Assembly: GCA_023014485.1 (NCBI GenBank)
Contig: JAJOZX010001072.1
Coordinates: forward strand, 207,001-271,000
Reading direction: 5' to 3'
Source: Bathynomus jamesi
Lineage: Eukaryota > Arthropoda > Malacostraca > Isopoda > Cirolanidae
DNA: 64,000 bases
Under the pieces are notes generated by a model. It worked only from the letters and a program-made list of their open reading frames with translations. It was not told the origin of the DNA and ran no database searches. This document shows positions 32,040 to 43,819 of this stretch, piece by piece; positions within the stretch are counted from its first letter, which is position 1; every line of letters begins with the position of its first letter. The position numbers were made by a program, and so were the translations under genes.

Positions 32040-32609
32040 TTTCCCCCTTGAAAATAAGTTTTCATTATTAAAACTTATTTATTTAATTTATTTTCTTTTA
32101 ACAAATTTATTTATTTATTCAACAAATTTATTTATGCTTAAGTTATTTTTTTTCAACTTTAACAATTTCAAAGTTAAAAGACGAAATCATTTCAATGACA
32201 AACTCCACACATTAGATGTTTTGTATCATTTTATAAAAGTTGAAAGAAAAATTTATAATTTATACAACATTTGCATAAAATAACATTTCACACTAATAAT
32301 CAAATGTACAACCTGTAACAAAGCTGTTACCTGAAAAATAAAGGCTAATTTTCTCAAAACTGGTTGCAACAAATTTCAAGTTTACAATCTATTTCAGCAA
32401 TTTCTCATCAAAGATCGCTTTACATCCGAAAAAATATTCATTTACTATCAGGGCAACACAGAAAGAACAAGAACATGTTTGCCAAAAATACTGACCAGAG
32501 CGCACATACTATTACACAAAACAAAACACGAAAACAAATTTGGGCAATAATCACACCTTCTCACTTATAATTTCATTTAATGATCAGTGTATATCAATTT
32601 CTGGACGTT
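32040..32609. other. AT-rich, no recognised gene
   Basis: Contains TTTATTTATT-type simple repeats around 32080-32130. Confidence 0.5.
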
Positions 32610-32809
32610 CTTTAGATCAGAGTTTTTCAAACTTTTTGAAGCCACGGAACCTTTATTAAAGAAAAAAAAAAAACCAACAGGTAAAATTTTAATGATAGAA
32701 GGCAAATTGTAATAAAACACAATTTATGCTCGCTGCAGTTTATTTATGTAAGTTATGAAATTTCATAAACAGTTATATGAATTTCACAAAAAAAAATATA
32801 TAAGTGTAG

Positions 32810-33480
32810 TGAACAGACAAAGAAACAGACAGAAAAACAGACAAAGAACAGCCAAAGGAATTCTTTTCACCGCCATTCTCAAACATCTTGGAATCATCAA
32901 GAATCGAAGAACACACGTGGTTTTGTCAAGGACAGAGAAACTACAGGACGCTTGTAGGCGTCTCAAAAAGGCCGCGAAACTTAGCGTCTCAAGAGGTTAT
33001 AAAAGGCTGAGTTCACTGATACATCATCTCACTCACTCACTTTTCGTCTTGTTCATCACGTCTCACTCTCGGCCTTCGTCAGCAGCAAAACTCGTCAAGC
33101 CACCCACTCTCCAGCCTTAGCCGGGGAGCGGCCTGCTGTTCCTTCAAGGCTCTGGTCTATCATCAAGTAAGGCCTTCTACAGACCGCCTGCAGAAGCAAT
33201 CCTTCGAAACCCAGCGCCTTTCGACTTCAGCCGGCCTCAGTCCCTCAAGCAACATCTCAACACTACACGCACCGAATCAACACTTGAGGCGGCATCTTTC
33301 TGACTCTGGTTTAACTCATCCTTCACCTCAAATCGACCGGCGCTCGTTCAATAAGCTTCAATAGGACAGTCAACTTCACCTCGGGCCTACGTTCTACAAG
33401 GTCAACCTTCAAGCATCTCCTCATCTCAGGAGGTATTTTCAACAATGTCGGTAAGCTCTCTGTGCCTCGTTCTTAAGCAA
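32810..33480 (+). promoter_or_regulatory. TATA promoter and spliced-leader-like exon, repeat copy 1
   Basis: Starts TAGTGAACAGACAAAG. TATAAAAGG is at 32999-33007. A GC-richer transcribed-looking stretch follows, ending ATGTCG|GTAAGC at about 33444-33455, a good splice donor directly after a start codon. The block GACCGCCTGCAGAAGCAATC at 33182 onward and the same promoter order recur, reversed, at 51780-52416. The downstream gene is not identified. Confidence 0.5.
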
Positions 33481-33704
33481 TGCTTGCTAAGCTTACAAAG
33501 CGTAACCGCAGCGGCGTGATTAGGCTATACATAAAAGTGCTTTCAATACCGTTCAAACTAACTTTTCCGTTAAGACTGCAGTAGGCCTATTTCTAGTGTT
33601 GTATCAAATACCGTAATTTTGTATCACCCTGTTATTGTGATCAGCGTACAATTTACTTATCATGCAGCCTACTGTTTACGTGTTCTTTTAGGCATTTCAT
33701 TCTA

Positions 33705-34070
33705 GACGGCCTAGTCCATTCAGTGTACCAAAACGTATGTGCATAATTTCTATTATTAGGTTGCATCATTTATTCTCTGTTCCATTTATGCATAACTCAC
33801 TAGCCTACCTAAATCAGTGTATTACGTAATCCATTCAGTGCACCAAACGCACGTGCATAATTTCTATTATCATTAGGCTGCATCATTCATTCTATGTTCC
33901 ATTTATGCGTAACTTTCTAGCCTACCTAAATCATTGTATTACGTAATCCATTCAGTGCACCAACGTACGTACATAATTTCTGTTGTCAATAGACTTCATA
34001 TTTCATGCTGTGTTCCATTTGCATACCATTAGGCTATCATAAATGAATGTATTACTTAACAATTAATCTG
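33705..34070. repeat. tandem repeat, three ~120-bp units
   Basis: Each unit begins CCATTCAGTG.ACCAA, has ACATAATTTCT or GCATAATTTCT and TTCCATTT, and ends GTATTAC.TAA. Weakly similar sequence occurs reversed at 51300-51480 in the second copy of this repeat. Confidence 0.7.
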
Positions 34071-35262
34071 TATAACCATTTCCTTATTTGCTAATCCTCT
34101 GTCATATTTAGCATACTATAAATGCCGTTATATAATTGTTAATCACCGTAAATACCTTCATTGTCATTTTTAATCACTGTGAACAAATAACTGATTTATT
34201 TTCTTAATTAAACACAAAACACACACACACACAAAAAAAAAAATTGTTGACTGAAGGAGTGACAAATCGAATACCCGGCCAAAGCATAAGTGAAATCAGT
34301 GCAAATATTTTTTTAAGTGGCATTATTGACAAACTGTAATTACCATTCAGTTTTCTTCTGTATCGGGAAACGAACAAAATTTGAAAATTTTCGCCATATA
34401 CAACAACAGACCAAAGATGTGGCCAGCGTCTACCCCCGCATTCAAGGCGGCAAACTCCCGCTCACATTTCTCCCCGGCTAGCGGTCGACCCACCCCCACC
34501 TACAAACTTCCCTCGCTTCGAAGTTTCTTGCACATTGTTTCATCAAAACCTTGTCCAAATATATTCAACGGTCTTCTTCGGCCGCTGTACGAGAAATTAT
34601 TTGGCAAGACCACTTCTGACGACACTCCTACTTCTCCAGCGAAATTTTCATCAAGCACGAAGGAAGTGTGTTTTCCCCCCACCCCCACGCCTACGAGAAG
34701 ATTTAAAAAAAACATTCTTCAAGCAAACAAGGGAGGACACACACATCCACGGAACGTGAGGGCGTACTGCAAGCACAGACACTTCTCAGACTCAGGGCTG
34801 GCGGTCTCCTGCCTTCTTCAACTGTCTGTTTGCATCATTCCGTGGATTTACTACTCCTGCTTGTTTCCATGAACGACGTTTTTTCTTCCTTCGGCGGGAA
34901 CGTCATCGAGGAGAAATTTACACGCGACAAATTGAGCATCGCATCGACTTCAATATAGTCCCCCCGCCCCTTGCTCGTCGCCTTCCTTTTCTCCCCAATC
35001 GTTCCGCGTTCCTTCCTTCCACAACTCCATTCCCTGTGGACTAGCCGAGTTACTCCCTCCCGTCCCACATCCTCCCCCATTCCTCCCTTCTCAGCACCCT
35101 ACCTCATGCCACGTTTTTCTACGTTTCGCCGTGCGAGCCTCAGCAGACCTACACTCCTCAGGACGAAAAAGTTTTTTATCGTTTGCATCAAACGTCTCTT
35201 TTTTTTCTCGCTCACTTCCTTCTCTGGGGGAAGACTACTTGTAGTAACCAATTGAAGATGCA
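34071..35262 (+). other. unidentified, GC-richer segment with an open frame
   Basis: A 163-codon frame (34381-34872) is open but low in recognisable structure: Pro/Ser/Lys-rich, with a hydrophobic C-terminal stretch (LAVSCLLQLSVCIIPWIYY). 34840-35260 is CT-rich. It could be an exon or UTR of the gene driven by the promoter at 32999, but no family or splice model is supported. Confidence 0.25.
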
Positions 35263-35270
35263 GAGTCGTT

Positions 35271-36230
35271 AGGGTTGCCAAGTCAACAGATCTTGAATGA
35301 AGGACACTTGCAAGCTACCGTATATTCCATTGCTTATCATGATAAAAATTTACTTGTGCAATATTTTTTACAATTTCTTTATTATATTCATATATAAAAT
35401 ATGTCTAGAAAGTCGTACACTTGTAAAATCACACTACTGTATTGAAATGAAACATTTTTAAATTTCTTTATTATATTTTGTGAATTAAAGACAGGAAAAT
35501 ATCTACAAATCATTATAATGAATGAAGCCTTTATTTATTTATAAAATTGTACTTATCTTGACTTCGACCAGCCTTCAGTAAAGCTGTATCATTTTTTATT
35601 TTGCCAGCAAAATCGGCGCAATTGTCTTTTAAATTGAAATAAATCAAAAGTTCACTTTTTATTAATTCTACTGAACATCTGTTTCTGTCATCTCGCCAGT
35701 TAGCATTCATTACACTGAAAATTCTTTCGCAATATGCTGATGTTCCAGGCACAGACAAAGCATAGGACACCACTTTGAAAATATTTATACATTTAAAACC
35801 ATTGCTTTTTAAGATGAGGTGCCATTTACCTGCCGTACTTAAGCAGTTCTTAAAACTTTCAGTGTTGGAAATAGCTTCAAAGTTGGTTTGGAGAATAGAA
35901 AGCTCATCAAACAAATCATCCATGTTCAAACCCAGTTTATCAATCATTTTAAAATTCTCCACTACTTCTATAAAAGCTTCATATTTTGGGCATGCATTGT
36001 CTTGGAAGCAAAGGTTGGATAGTATACCAAAACACGAATTTTTGCTGAAATCAAATTTCTCTTTCAAATATTTCAAGGCAGTGCTATAGAACAGTTTGAA
36101 AGTTTGCGAGTCAATTACTGAATTAAAGGACATATGGCGTCCTTTCCGAGTTTATCAAAGGACAAGGACACATGAGCTGAAATAAAGAACTGTCCTTTGA
36201 AATAAAGGACACTTGGCAACCCTAAATTCT
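35271..36230 (-). mobile_element. nested hAT derivative
   Basis: 8-bp duplication GAGTCGTT at 35263-35270 and 36231-36238. Ends AGGGTTGCCAAGTCAAC and ACTTGGCAACCCT, the right side carrying 7 extra bases before the duplication. Encodes only the C-terminal part of a hAT transposase. Confidence 0.8.
35531..36133 (-). pseudogene. hAT transposase C-terminal fragment, 200 codons
   Basis: An open frame from 36133 ends at 35531. Residues ~140-185 (VVSYALSVPGTSAYCERIFS, then VELIKSELLIYFN) are the hAT dimerisation domain. The BED finger and the first two catalytic Asp blocks are absent, so it is a deletion derivative. Its start lies close to the right terminal repeat. Confidence 0.75.
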
Positions 36231-36238
36231 GAGTCGTT

Positions 36239-37140
36239 TGCAAACACCTTAGCAGTATTCCATCAACACAATTAGTGATATAACTCATCAAATCAAACAC
36301 GATCAAGATGACGTCACAAAAGCATGCATAAGATGAAGTCACAGCGCGGGAAAGACCTTAAGACAACGGGACGCGGTGTCTCCTCGCTCTTCGAAATCCA
36401 AAATTCATTCTATCAATCAACCTAATTAATAACTTAATAGTAATATTATTTGCTTGGGTGTAATCCAAGCTGGTGACCTCGGCCAATGCATTCATCATTG
36501 ATTATTAATAACAATCACTTATAACCGTAATTATAAACATCATTCCTTATAGTACCGATTTACGCACCAAACATGGCTACATACCTGGCCATTAAATACA
36601 AAATTATAAATTGGTAACTATAAAAAAGTTTAGAAATTTACACGATAAAACAATTTACTTTTATTGACCTATTTATTTTATATTCTCCTCCCCCACATTA
36701 CTGTCAGCATAAAAGAAATTATAAGTATAAAAAAATATGTTTATTGTAAAATTAATGTTTTCACTGCAAAATAATTAAAAGAGGAATTTTACAGTTATTG
36801 AGGAGTAATTTTAATAGTTAATCGAACAAATAAATGTTCAATGACTTGGATGTGATTGCTTTTCTTTGGATAAAAGTTCAATATTACATTACTGTGATCA
36901 TAACTTCCGTGAACTGAGAAAACTAAACCTAAAAACATAGAAAACTCACCAAATCAATCAGACCAGTGCTTGTGGTCATCAGCTGTGTTTTGTTTACAAA
37001 ATGGGCTCCTGTTTCTTACTGTGGTTGCAAGAGAGCAACACTTATTCTGGATACCTCATCGTTTGAATTAAAATTCTCTCTCTTAACCACTCTCTCTTTG
37101 CCTACGCCTTTCAAAATACAATCACTGAATTCACAGAATA
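36239..37140. other. no recognised gene; 3' part of leader repeat
   Basis: 36450-36482 (TTTGCTTGGGTGTAATCCAA and on to GCTGGTGA) matches the complement of 51070-51105, tying this segment to the same repeat family as the promoter region upstream. Otherwise AT-rich. Confidence 0.45.
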
Positions 37141-37142
37141 TA

Positions 37143-37885
37143 CCGGGTGTCCCATTCGAAATGAAACAACTTTGAAACTCTGTACTTTTTAAAGTATTTA
37201 TGTGAGAATGTTGAAACTTTGCCAGTTACTACACCATATGCATAAGTTTTTGTCATAATGTTTTTTGTCTGTTTCAGATTGACTATGTTTACCCCACAAA
37301 AAAAGCGAAATGTGTGTTATGGGTGGCTGAGTTAAAGTCCTCTACTCTGGTGCAACAGCGATTCCGTACAACCTTTCACAAGGAACCACCCACCAGAAGA
37401 GACCTATATGCATGGACCAAGAAATTTGAGGAGACTGGCAGTGTTCTAAAGGAACACTCTGGAGGGCAAACAAACTCGGAAGATGTTGAATGAATACGCG
37501 GCGCCTTTGGTAGTAGCCCGAGAAAGTCCATCCGTCGTGCCAGTGTCGAACTGCAGATTCCTCGTTCAACTGTGCATAGAGTCGTGCGCAAGCGGCTGCA
37601 GCTCTATCCATATAAGCTTCAAACTGTTCAGCGGTGGACTTTGTAACCCATGAGATGCTAGGCAACGTGTGGAGGGAAGTTGAGTACCGTTGCGACCTGG
37701 TCCGTGCTACAAATGGTGCACATATTGAATGCATACCATAAAGAACTCTAATGTGTCTAAATGTTATAATTCACATATATCATATGAAACTTTATGACTG
37801 ACTATTTACTGTGAATATTACATTGAAACCTTTTAATTTTTTATTGAATGATGCAAAGTTGTTTCATTTCGAATGGGACACCCGG
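37143..37885 (+). mobile_element. internally deleted Tc1/mariner element 4
   Basis: TA-flanked (37141-37142, 37886-37887). Terminal repeats CCGGGTGTCCCATTCGAAAT at both ends, about 32 bp. Confidence 0.9.
37285..37738 (+). pseudogene. mariner transposase: HTH region joined to C-terminal tail
   Basis: ATG at 37285, then a one-base loss in an A-run, then CVLWVAELKSSTLVQQRF, TRRDLYAWTKKFEETGSV, a TGA in place of the expected Arg codon at 37491, RGAFGSSPRKSIRRAS and IPRSTVHRVVRKRLQLYPYK. From there it jumps to the C-terminal block VWREVEYRCDLVRATNGAHI and stops. All three catalytic acidic residues are deleted. Confidence 0.75.
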
Positions 37886-38000
37886 TATATCGTAAATTCA
37901 TCCATGCCAGTCTCTCATGACATGCCCCACAGAACCCCATCAAGTTCTCGGGGAACCAAAGTGTTCCGCGGAACACAGTTTGAAAACCCCTGCTTTAGAT

Positions 38001-39505
38001 AACACTCCGCTGTCTTTGTGTCTGTCAAAAGCTGACAACGGACATCTTAAGTTTTCAATCGCAGCTCTCCTGCTCACTTTTCTAGGGGCTGCATCACCAT
38101 GCAACAGATCAGCACGCTTGAGGTTCCGCTCCCTCTCCAAAAATTGACGAAAAAGGAGTCGTCCAAATCAAAGAGGATCAGGGGACGGAGATATACTGAA
38201 AGTGGAACCACGCTTCGGAATTGCAATTCAAGAAATCGACGAAGAAACTCTCCTCTCTAATCTAACTTTTTTCGGTGAACGCTGCTCCTCTGCTACGTCC
38301 AGCTGGAATGCTCCCTACCTGGCATTAATCAAACGATCACTTGGCCGTAGGTGGTTTCACAACGAACCTACTGTGTGCCTGTATGGACAGTAAAGCCTTA
38401 GGTAAATACTCGTTCAAACGCTCGTGGTTTGTCTACCGAGTAGTAAGACGCATATTACCAAGCATCGAAACAGTGGTAACAGGACTGTCCGAAAATACCA
38501 GTAGACCAAAATCGATCGAAATTGTTCTGCACTGAAGTCGCTACGCATTCGGTTTCGTTTCTCTCTCTCTCTCTCTCTCTCGTCGGTTATCGACCACCTT
38601 ATACGGGTCAACTAACCGTAATAGGTGGAATTTGGATTCAACTTAGTTGCTTCCAAATCGAGCCTCTCGAAATTAAAAAAAAAAAAAACAATCAAAGTTT
38701 GTACTGATACTGATTATCACTTCTCACATTTAATTTACAAAATTTCTCAACACTTCACTTCGAAACAATAACTACAATTTGCTCTAGCCAAATTTAAGGA
38801 AAAATATGACAAATTTACAGAATTTCGCAAAACTTTAATCACGGCCTAGCTGCCAATAAGGTTACTTATGGCAGTTACACCGAGGAAGAGAATAAAAATA
38901 ATAAATATCATCTGCCATACATAACCAAACATTACTGCACAGTATAAATATGAATGGCCCCGTACCTAGTAACTGTCATTATAGTCTGTAAAAAAAATAT
39001 TATTATCCAAACTACCTTCAGAAATCACATCGATACATTTAAGTACAAAAGACAAAAATGAAAACCAGAAACTTCACGTCATCAACTCACGACAACAATG
39101 AACCAACTTACACTTTGTGGGGAGCGGACAAAGATACCACAGAAACGTTACTGACACTCTAAAATTGCTCTATTTCTGGTCAGCAATAAACCTGAAGCTC
39201 CAATTGCTTGAGATTCCAACCTGCAACACTAAATTTCACAGGAAGAAAACTCATAATTTTAAAATTACATCTGACAGACAACTCTCTCCCTCAACACGAA
39301 ACCCAGCATGGCTTGTAAATCACAGTAATTCCAGCAATTTATCTTTTCCAAGTGAAACGAAATACAAATTTTCATCGTTATTATAAATAAGAACAGGTAT
39401 ATGAACCAAAAAATACAGCGCAACCATAATATGTAATAAAAAATTAACATAATTCATGGCATTATGGAGCAAATGCTCACTTTTTCTCTAAGCGAACCTC
39501 TATAA
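38001..39505. other. no recognised gene
   Basis: 38001-38550 is moderately GC-rich with no family match. A (TC)n run lies at 38554-38582. The rest is AT-rich. Confidence 0.45.
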
Positions 39506-39513
39506 AAATATTT

Positions 39514-39786
39514 GGTTCGAAACTACAGTACTGTAGAGTGTGATTCCTATCCAAGGTATAAATGAAAATAGTTTCGGTGCTACTATAGTATGTGGTCTAC
39601 CTACGATTGGTTAGGTTTAGTCACGATATTTTCGTTAAAACTAACGAAAATATCATGACTAAACCTAACCAATCGTCAAGGGCGATGGACATTGGAATGT
39701 AAACAAGCAATTAGTAAACAAGGTAAGAAGCTATAATTAAAAGGTAGACCGCCGAATCGAGGTAGGAATCACGCTATAGTAGCACC
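39514..39786. mobile_element. Merlin-like MITE with shared core
   Basis: Exact 8-bp duplication AAATATTT (39506-39513, 39787-39794). The left end GGTTCGAAACTACAGTACTG and right end CGCTATAGTAGCACC are imperfectly inverted; GTGATTCCTA recurs inverted just inside. The centre is an inverted pair of ACGATTGGTTAGGTTTAGTC. Confidence 0.8.
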
Positions 39787-39794
39787 AAATATTT

Positions 39795-40934
39795 ATAACC
39801 GAACTAAACTGCATCACAAAATAATTTTGTAATATTTTCTATACAAACTCGCGAACGTAAAACATTTTTTACTATTTATACCCAGAATTAAAATTTTAAA
39901 TAAAAACACTACTGGTCACAATAAAATATAATTTAAGAGTAAAAATATTTAATCAACCATCCTATACAAACAAAATATCACTTGGAATTTTCATTGAAAC
40001 TCATAAAAGAACGAAAAAAATAGACAACAAAAAGTCAGCCTTCCTATAAAATAAAATTGAATATATAAAAAACGAAAAATTCAAAGAACCGAAATTAATT
40101 TATCAGAAGAATTTGCTAAAACAATTCCTGTATTTTAAATAAACAAGGTAAATTTTTAATAACCCGACTTTTGCTTAATTTTGGTTTCACACACAGTATA
40201 CATACGGCAAGCAAAATAAACTCAATTAGTCCGGATGGACTCTGTATAATTAACGTTTTTAAACATTATTTTTCGATTTGGGACAAACATCTTAATATTA
40301 CTCTTATCTACCTTAAAATTATACACATATGATGGTCATGTGTCGGCTTGACATCTTAAACATAAACTCAAATAGAAACGTACCCTAAGCTTAACTTTCG
40401 GGTCGAAAAATAATCTTAAAAACTGCCCACTAGATACTGGAAAATTTTGTTATTTATTTAATCTTTTACAATTCGTTACAAAATACCTATATATACTCCT
40501 AGAAATGAAAGCGTCACAAATACACTCCAAATTTTAGATTTACTGCATAAAAATGCATGTAAATTTAATTACACCTAAAATAATTTAATTCCATATATAT
40601 ACAAGTGTGAGATTTACTTACGAATTATTATTATTATTATTATTATTATCATCACAATTACTATTAATGTCGAAAACGTAAACACAAAATAGGTAAGCTG
40701 TATAAAGAGTAATAAAAGGTGAAGGTAAAAAAAAAAAGAGCCATCGGACGGGATTTCTAAATTTTAAATAAGTCTCTCTCTCTCCACGACCGAAGAAAAC
40801 GAGATGACTCGGTGTCTGACACAGGCCGCTATGGGGAAAAAAAAGTGAATGAAGAATTTAACTAAAAAAAAAAGCTGAGTTGAAAGGATGAGAACAGAGG
40901 CAAGACTTTTTGACTCCGTTAAGATTTTGAAAAT
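39795..40934. other. AT-rich, no recognised gene
   Basis: Contains an (ATT)n run at 40627-40649. No coding signal. Confidence 0.5.
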
Positions 40935-41175
40935 GACTGAATTGGGGCATCCTTCCTTCTCTCGGCCCATTTCAGGTGTTGCCAACTAGTATTTTATATT
41001 CTTAATTTCAAACAAAACATTATTAATTTCTTGTTTACGTACAAACCATCATTAAATTTCTTATTAAACATTATTATCTTCTTTATTAAACAAAACATTA
41101 TTAGATTCTTATAAACAAAACATTAAATTCTTATTAGACCTTATTATCTTCTTTATTAAAAAATACCAATACACG
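40935..41175. repeat. uninterrupted copy of the 30770-32036 repeat
   Basis: Matches 30770-30934 plus 31944-32036 and so shows the empty target site AACAAAAC of the foldback at 30935-31943. A short AACAAAACATTA.TA.ATTCTTA unit is repeated at 41092-41150. Confidence 0.8.
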
Positions 41176-41665
41176 ACATTTTTTCAGGGTATTTAAATGT
41201 GTATTTAATTACATTATTGATGTATTTTGTGATTATAAATGCTTATTTTCACATACACATTTAAATACATTTGCAAAACAATCATGGATTTTTTTTCCAT
41301 TATTGGGAGTATTTAGTCGCTCATATTTTTGGTAAATCGAGAATTTAATTATTTTTCCTGTAACTGTTCCAAACTGCACTGTATTATGTTTATTATAATT
41401 TATGTAGTCCCTTCTTTCAGTTGCCTCTCTTTGGATTGCCTTTGCTCGGATAGAAAGCCTCAAACTACTATTACAGTAATAAACACTGAAAATGGAATGT
41501 ATTTAGGATGCAGTTAGATTGTCTTTAAAACATTTTTGAAGTAATGTAATCAGTATTTAATTACATTCCAGTCTACAGTAATGTATTTGGTATTTAAATA
41601 CAAATTTGCGTGGTATTTAATATTTAGTATTTAAATAATTTTTAAAGTATTTATGCCCATCTTTG
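41176..41665. other. TATTTAAATAC-rich right edge of composite
   Basis: Subterminal AT-rich repeats ending at the hAT-like terminus GCCCATCTTTG. Confidence 0.4.
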
Positions 41666-41990
41666 CATACAAATAATACAGTATGAGGAGGTGACACTGA
41701 TCGTTACTCTTGTTGCACTCGCGGTAGTTGGTACTTTATAATTCTCAACCACTTCTCAACCAACAAACATTTTTTTCATCAACACTCAAATAAATAACAT
41801 TACGTTTGGCGGAGTCTGCTCGTTTATAATTTGTCTCGAGCCCATAATTAATTGCGCCACTGCTACGTTTAAACACACTTACTGATTTGGAAAAAGTCAG
41901 AGCGTATTGAGCGTTAAGGATACTGCTTAGCGGTAGCTACATCTTTCTTTGTAACTGTAGGTACAAGTGTTTTTTGGTGGTGGTACTACT
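41666..41990. repeat. right half of interrupted dispersed repeat
   Basis: Matches 63750-64000: shared CATACAAATAATA, AATAAATAA.ATT.CGTTT, CCCATAATTAAT/CACATAATTAAT and CACTGCTACGTT blocks. Confidence 0.7.
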
Positions 41991-43065
41991 GCGAGGGGGC
42001 TTCCGGATAGCACGTCACGACGCTCCAAGCTCAGATGCTGGTGTGAAGCGGACTGCTTGCTTCAGTTCGTGACGCAGACCTGGCGCCACTTGTTGGTGGC
42101 TTGGTGACTCGAATGCGGTGGACAAAACATGTAAGGATATACACCAACATGAAAACAGTTTCGGGCGAGGAAAAAGTAAACTATCATAGTTAGCACAAAA
42201 CTACTTAACACGTTAAATGATTTGATAGTAATTCAATTAACATGGAGGGGCTCTATTCGAGAAATAGGAGTGTCCATACCGTTCCACTTCGGGGAACAAA
42301 AGTTCTATTAAAAAGGTACACAAGCCTTTAGCTATAACCTCACTACACACCTCATCGTGATAAACGCTGATGTAGTGGTAAAAATATTTTAAATTATCTA
42401 AGATCACTAGGTTGACTTTCTTGTTGCGGGGATGTAATCAGTGAGGTGTAACATGGTGTAATCAAATTTGTCGTCCCATTCATCAATGAATTTTGTAATT
42501 CAGAGTTTTTTTTTTTAACTGAGCGTCGGGTCCTTCACTTCACTGTGGCTATATTCTTTAACACAGCTTAAATTCGATACATACTCCAAGACGTCTTTAG
42601 CATTAAGAACCACTGTGGTACTCTCGTTAGAATAGCCATAAAGCACTTAAGCTTCCTGATTTGTCATCCTTGTGTGAATTAAGGTTGATTTAAAAACTTC
42701 AAAAGATGCATGAAAGGACGACCGACGAGTATTCACTACAACTTCAGATTTTACAGACTACCACTTTACAAAGGCGTTGCAAGCAATATCAGAGGCTGCC
42801 ATCGTTGATAAAAAGATAAATTTGGTAAAGGAGTATAAGCATACAGTTATTTATGGAGAAACTTCAGCAGCTGAGTACATGTTCACGGCAACAATGTTCG
42901 CGATCGACGAACGAGGCTAAACACAGCGTATGATGATGATGATACCGGTTTGTGGGCGTAGCATATACAGCATGACCAGATGGGAAATCCAAATGAAGTA
43001 CAACTATTTGTACGCTCGTCCATACACTGGGCAGAGTCTTTACATCATGTTCAAACGGGATTGTT

Positions 43066-43111
<46 letters not shown>

Positions 43112-43479
43112 GTTTAAATCAATTATTTTGCATTTTAGACTGTGCGTATCATTTTCTTTTAAGTACATTAGCTAAAGAAATTATAAAATAAATACTTAGA
43201 AGTAAATAATAATAATACTATAATAATAATACCATAACAATAATAAGTAGATAAACGAATCAAAACTAAAAAAAAATTATAAAAATAAAAAAAAGTAAAA
43301 AATAAAAAAAAAATATCAATAAATTAAGTCAAAATATGTACGCCGATTAATCACTCCCCAAGGAAACCACAGGAAACAGTATCATAAATCCCAGGTAATT
43401 GATATCATTTCCTGTATGTATTACGACACACCTTCGTCCTTCTAAGCTCCTTCACACCGCCTAGTTTTTGAGTGCGAAA
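41991..43479. other. no recognised gene
   Basis: Mixed sequence. A (CA)n(TA)n microsatellite is at 43068-43112 and A-rich simple sequence at 43200-43330. Confidence 0.5.
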
Positions 43480-43799
43480 GTTAAGCGTTCCTACAACCAG
43501 GGGAGGAGGCATGGCATCGTCACCATCTTCGGGTTCTTCTAACCTCACCAGATCTTTAAGTGAAGTGAAGTTTATGATTTGAGGGTTTGCTCTTTGTTTA
43601 AAATGATATCTTTCGTCTTCACACTGTACTTGAAATCTTCCCCAGTCTTCACATGTGTTCCGTACGTTTTTGGCGAAGATGAAACAAAGGAGTTAGCGTA
43701 AGCTTTGTCCACGTACTTGTCCTTGATTTCGTCAGTGAGTTCATCAAGGAACTCACCTATAGGAGGCATATATTCACCTTCCTTCGCTGTAAACACCAC
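43380..43799 (-). pseudogene. B-family DNA polymerase fragment, Polinton/Maverick type
   Basis: Minus strand from about 43799: the peptide has a GEFLDELTDEI block, then a block corresponding to the SGGPKNYGY-type motif of protein-primed polymerases, then VKTKDIILNKE. Reading continues into decayed sequence towards 43400. These blocks sit near the C-terminus of protein-primed DNA polymerases of Polinton/Maverick and adintovirus-like elements. Only about 75-130 codons survive. No integrase, capsid or protease gene is seen nearby. Confidence 0.5.
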
Positions 43800-43819
43800 A
43801 CTCAGATGACGTTGAAAAT

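Larger units (their letters stand above)
32618..37992. mobile_element. hAT element with nested insertions
   Basis: Exact 8-bp duplication CTTTAGAT at 32610-32617 and 37993-38000. Ends CAGAGTTTTTCAAACTTTTT and AGTTTGAAAACCCCTG. Little of the 5.4 kb belongs to the original element: it holds the leader repeat from 32810, a second hAT at 35271-36230 and a mariner at 37143-37885. No transposase of its own is recognised. Confidence 0.75.
30325..41665. mobile_element. 11.3-kb composite insertion with hAT-like ends
   Basis: Left edge CAGAGATGGGCAGTAATA and right edge TATGCCCATCTTTG are inverted and of hAT type; TATTTAAATAC-rich subterminal sequence occurs at both. The outer flanks belong to one dispersed repeat, found uninterrupted at 61-64 kb. 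No clean 8-bp duplication is visible, so it may be two elements joined by later rearrangement rather than a single insertion. Confidence 0.45.

Noticed and set aside
35531..36133. Domesticated hAT host gene
   Set aside because: It sits between hAT termini with an exact target duplication and lacks the N-terminal two thirds, so it is a deletion derivative.
36966..37140. THAP or zinc-finger exon suggested by a C-x-C stretch
   Set aside because: The Cys spacing does not fit the THAP pattern and the frame is short with no splice support.
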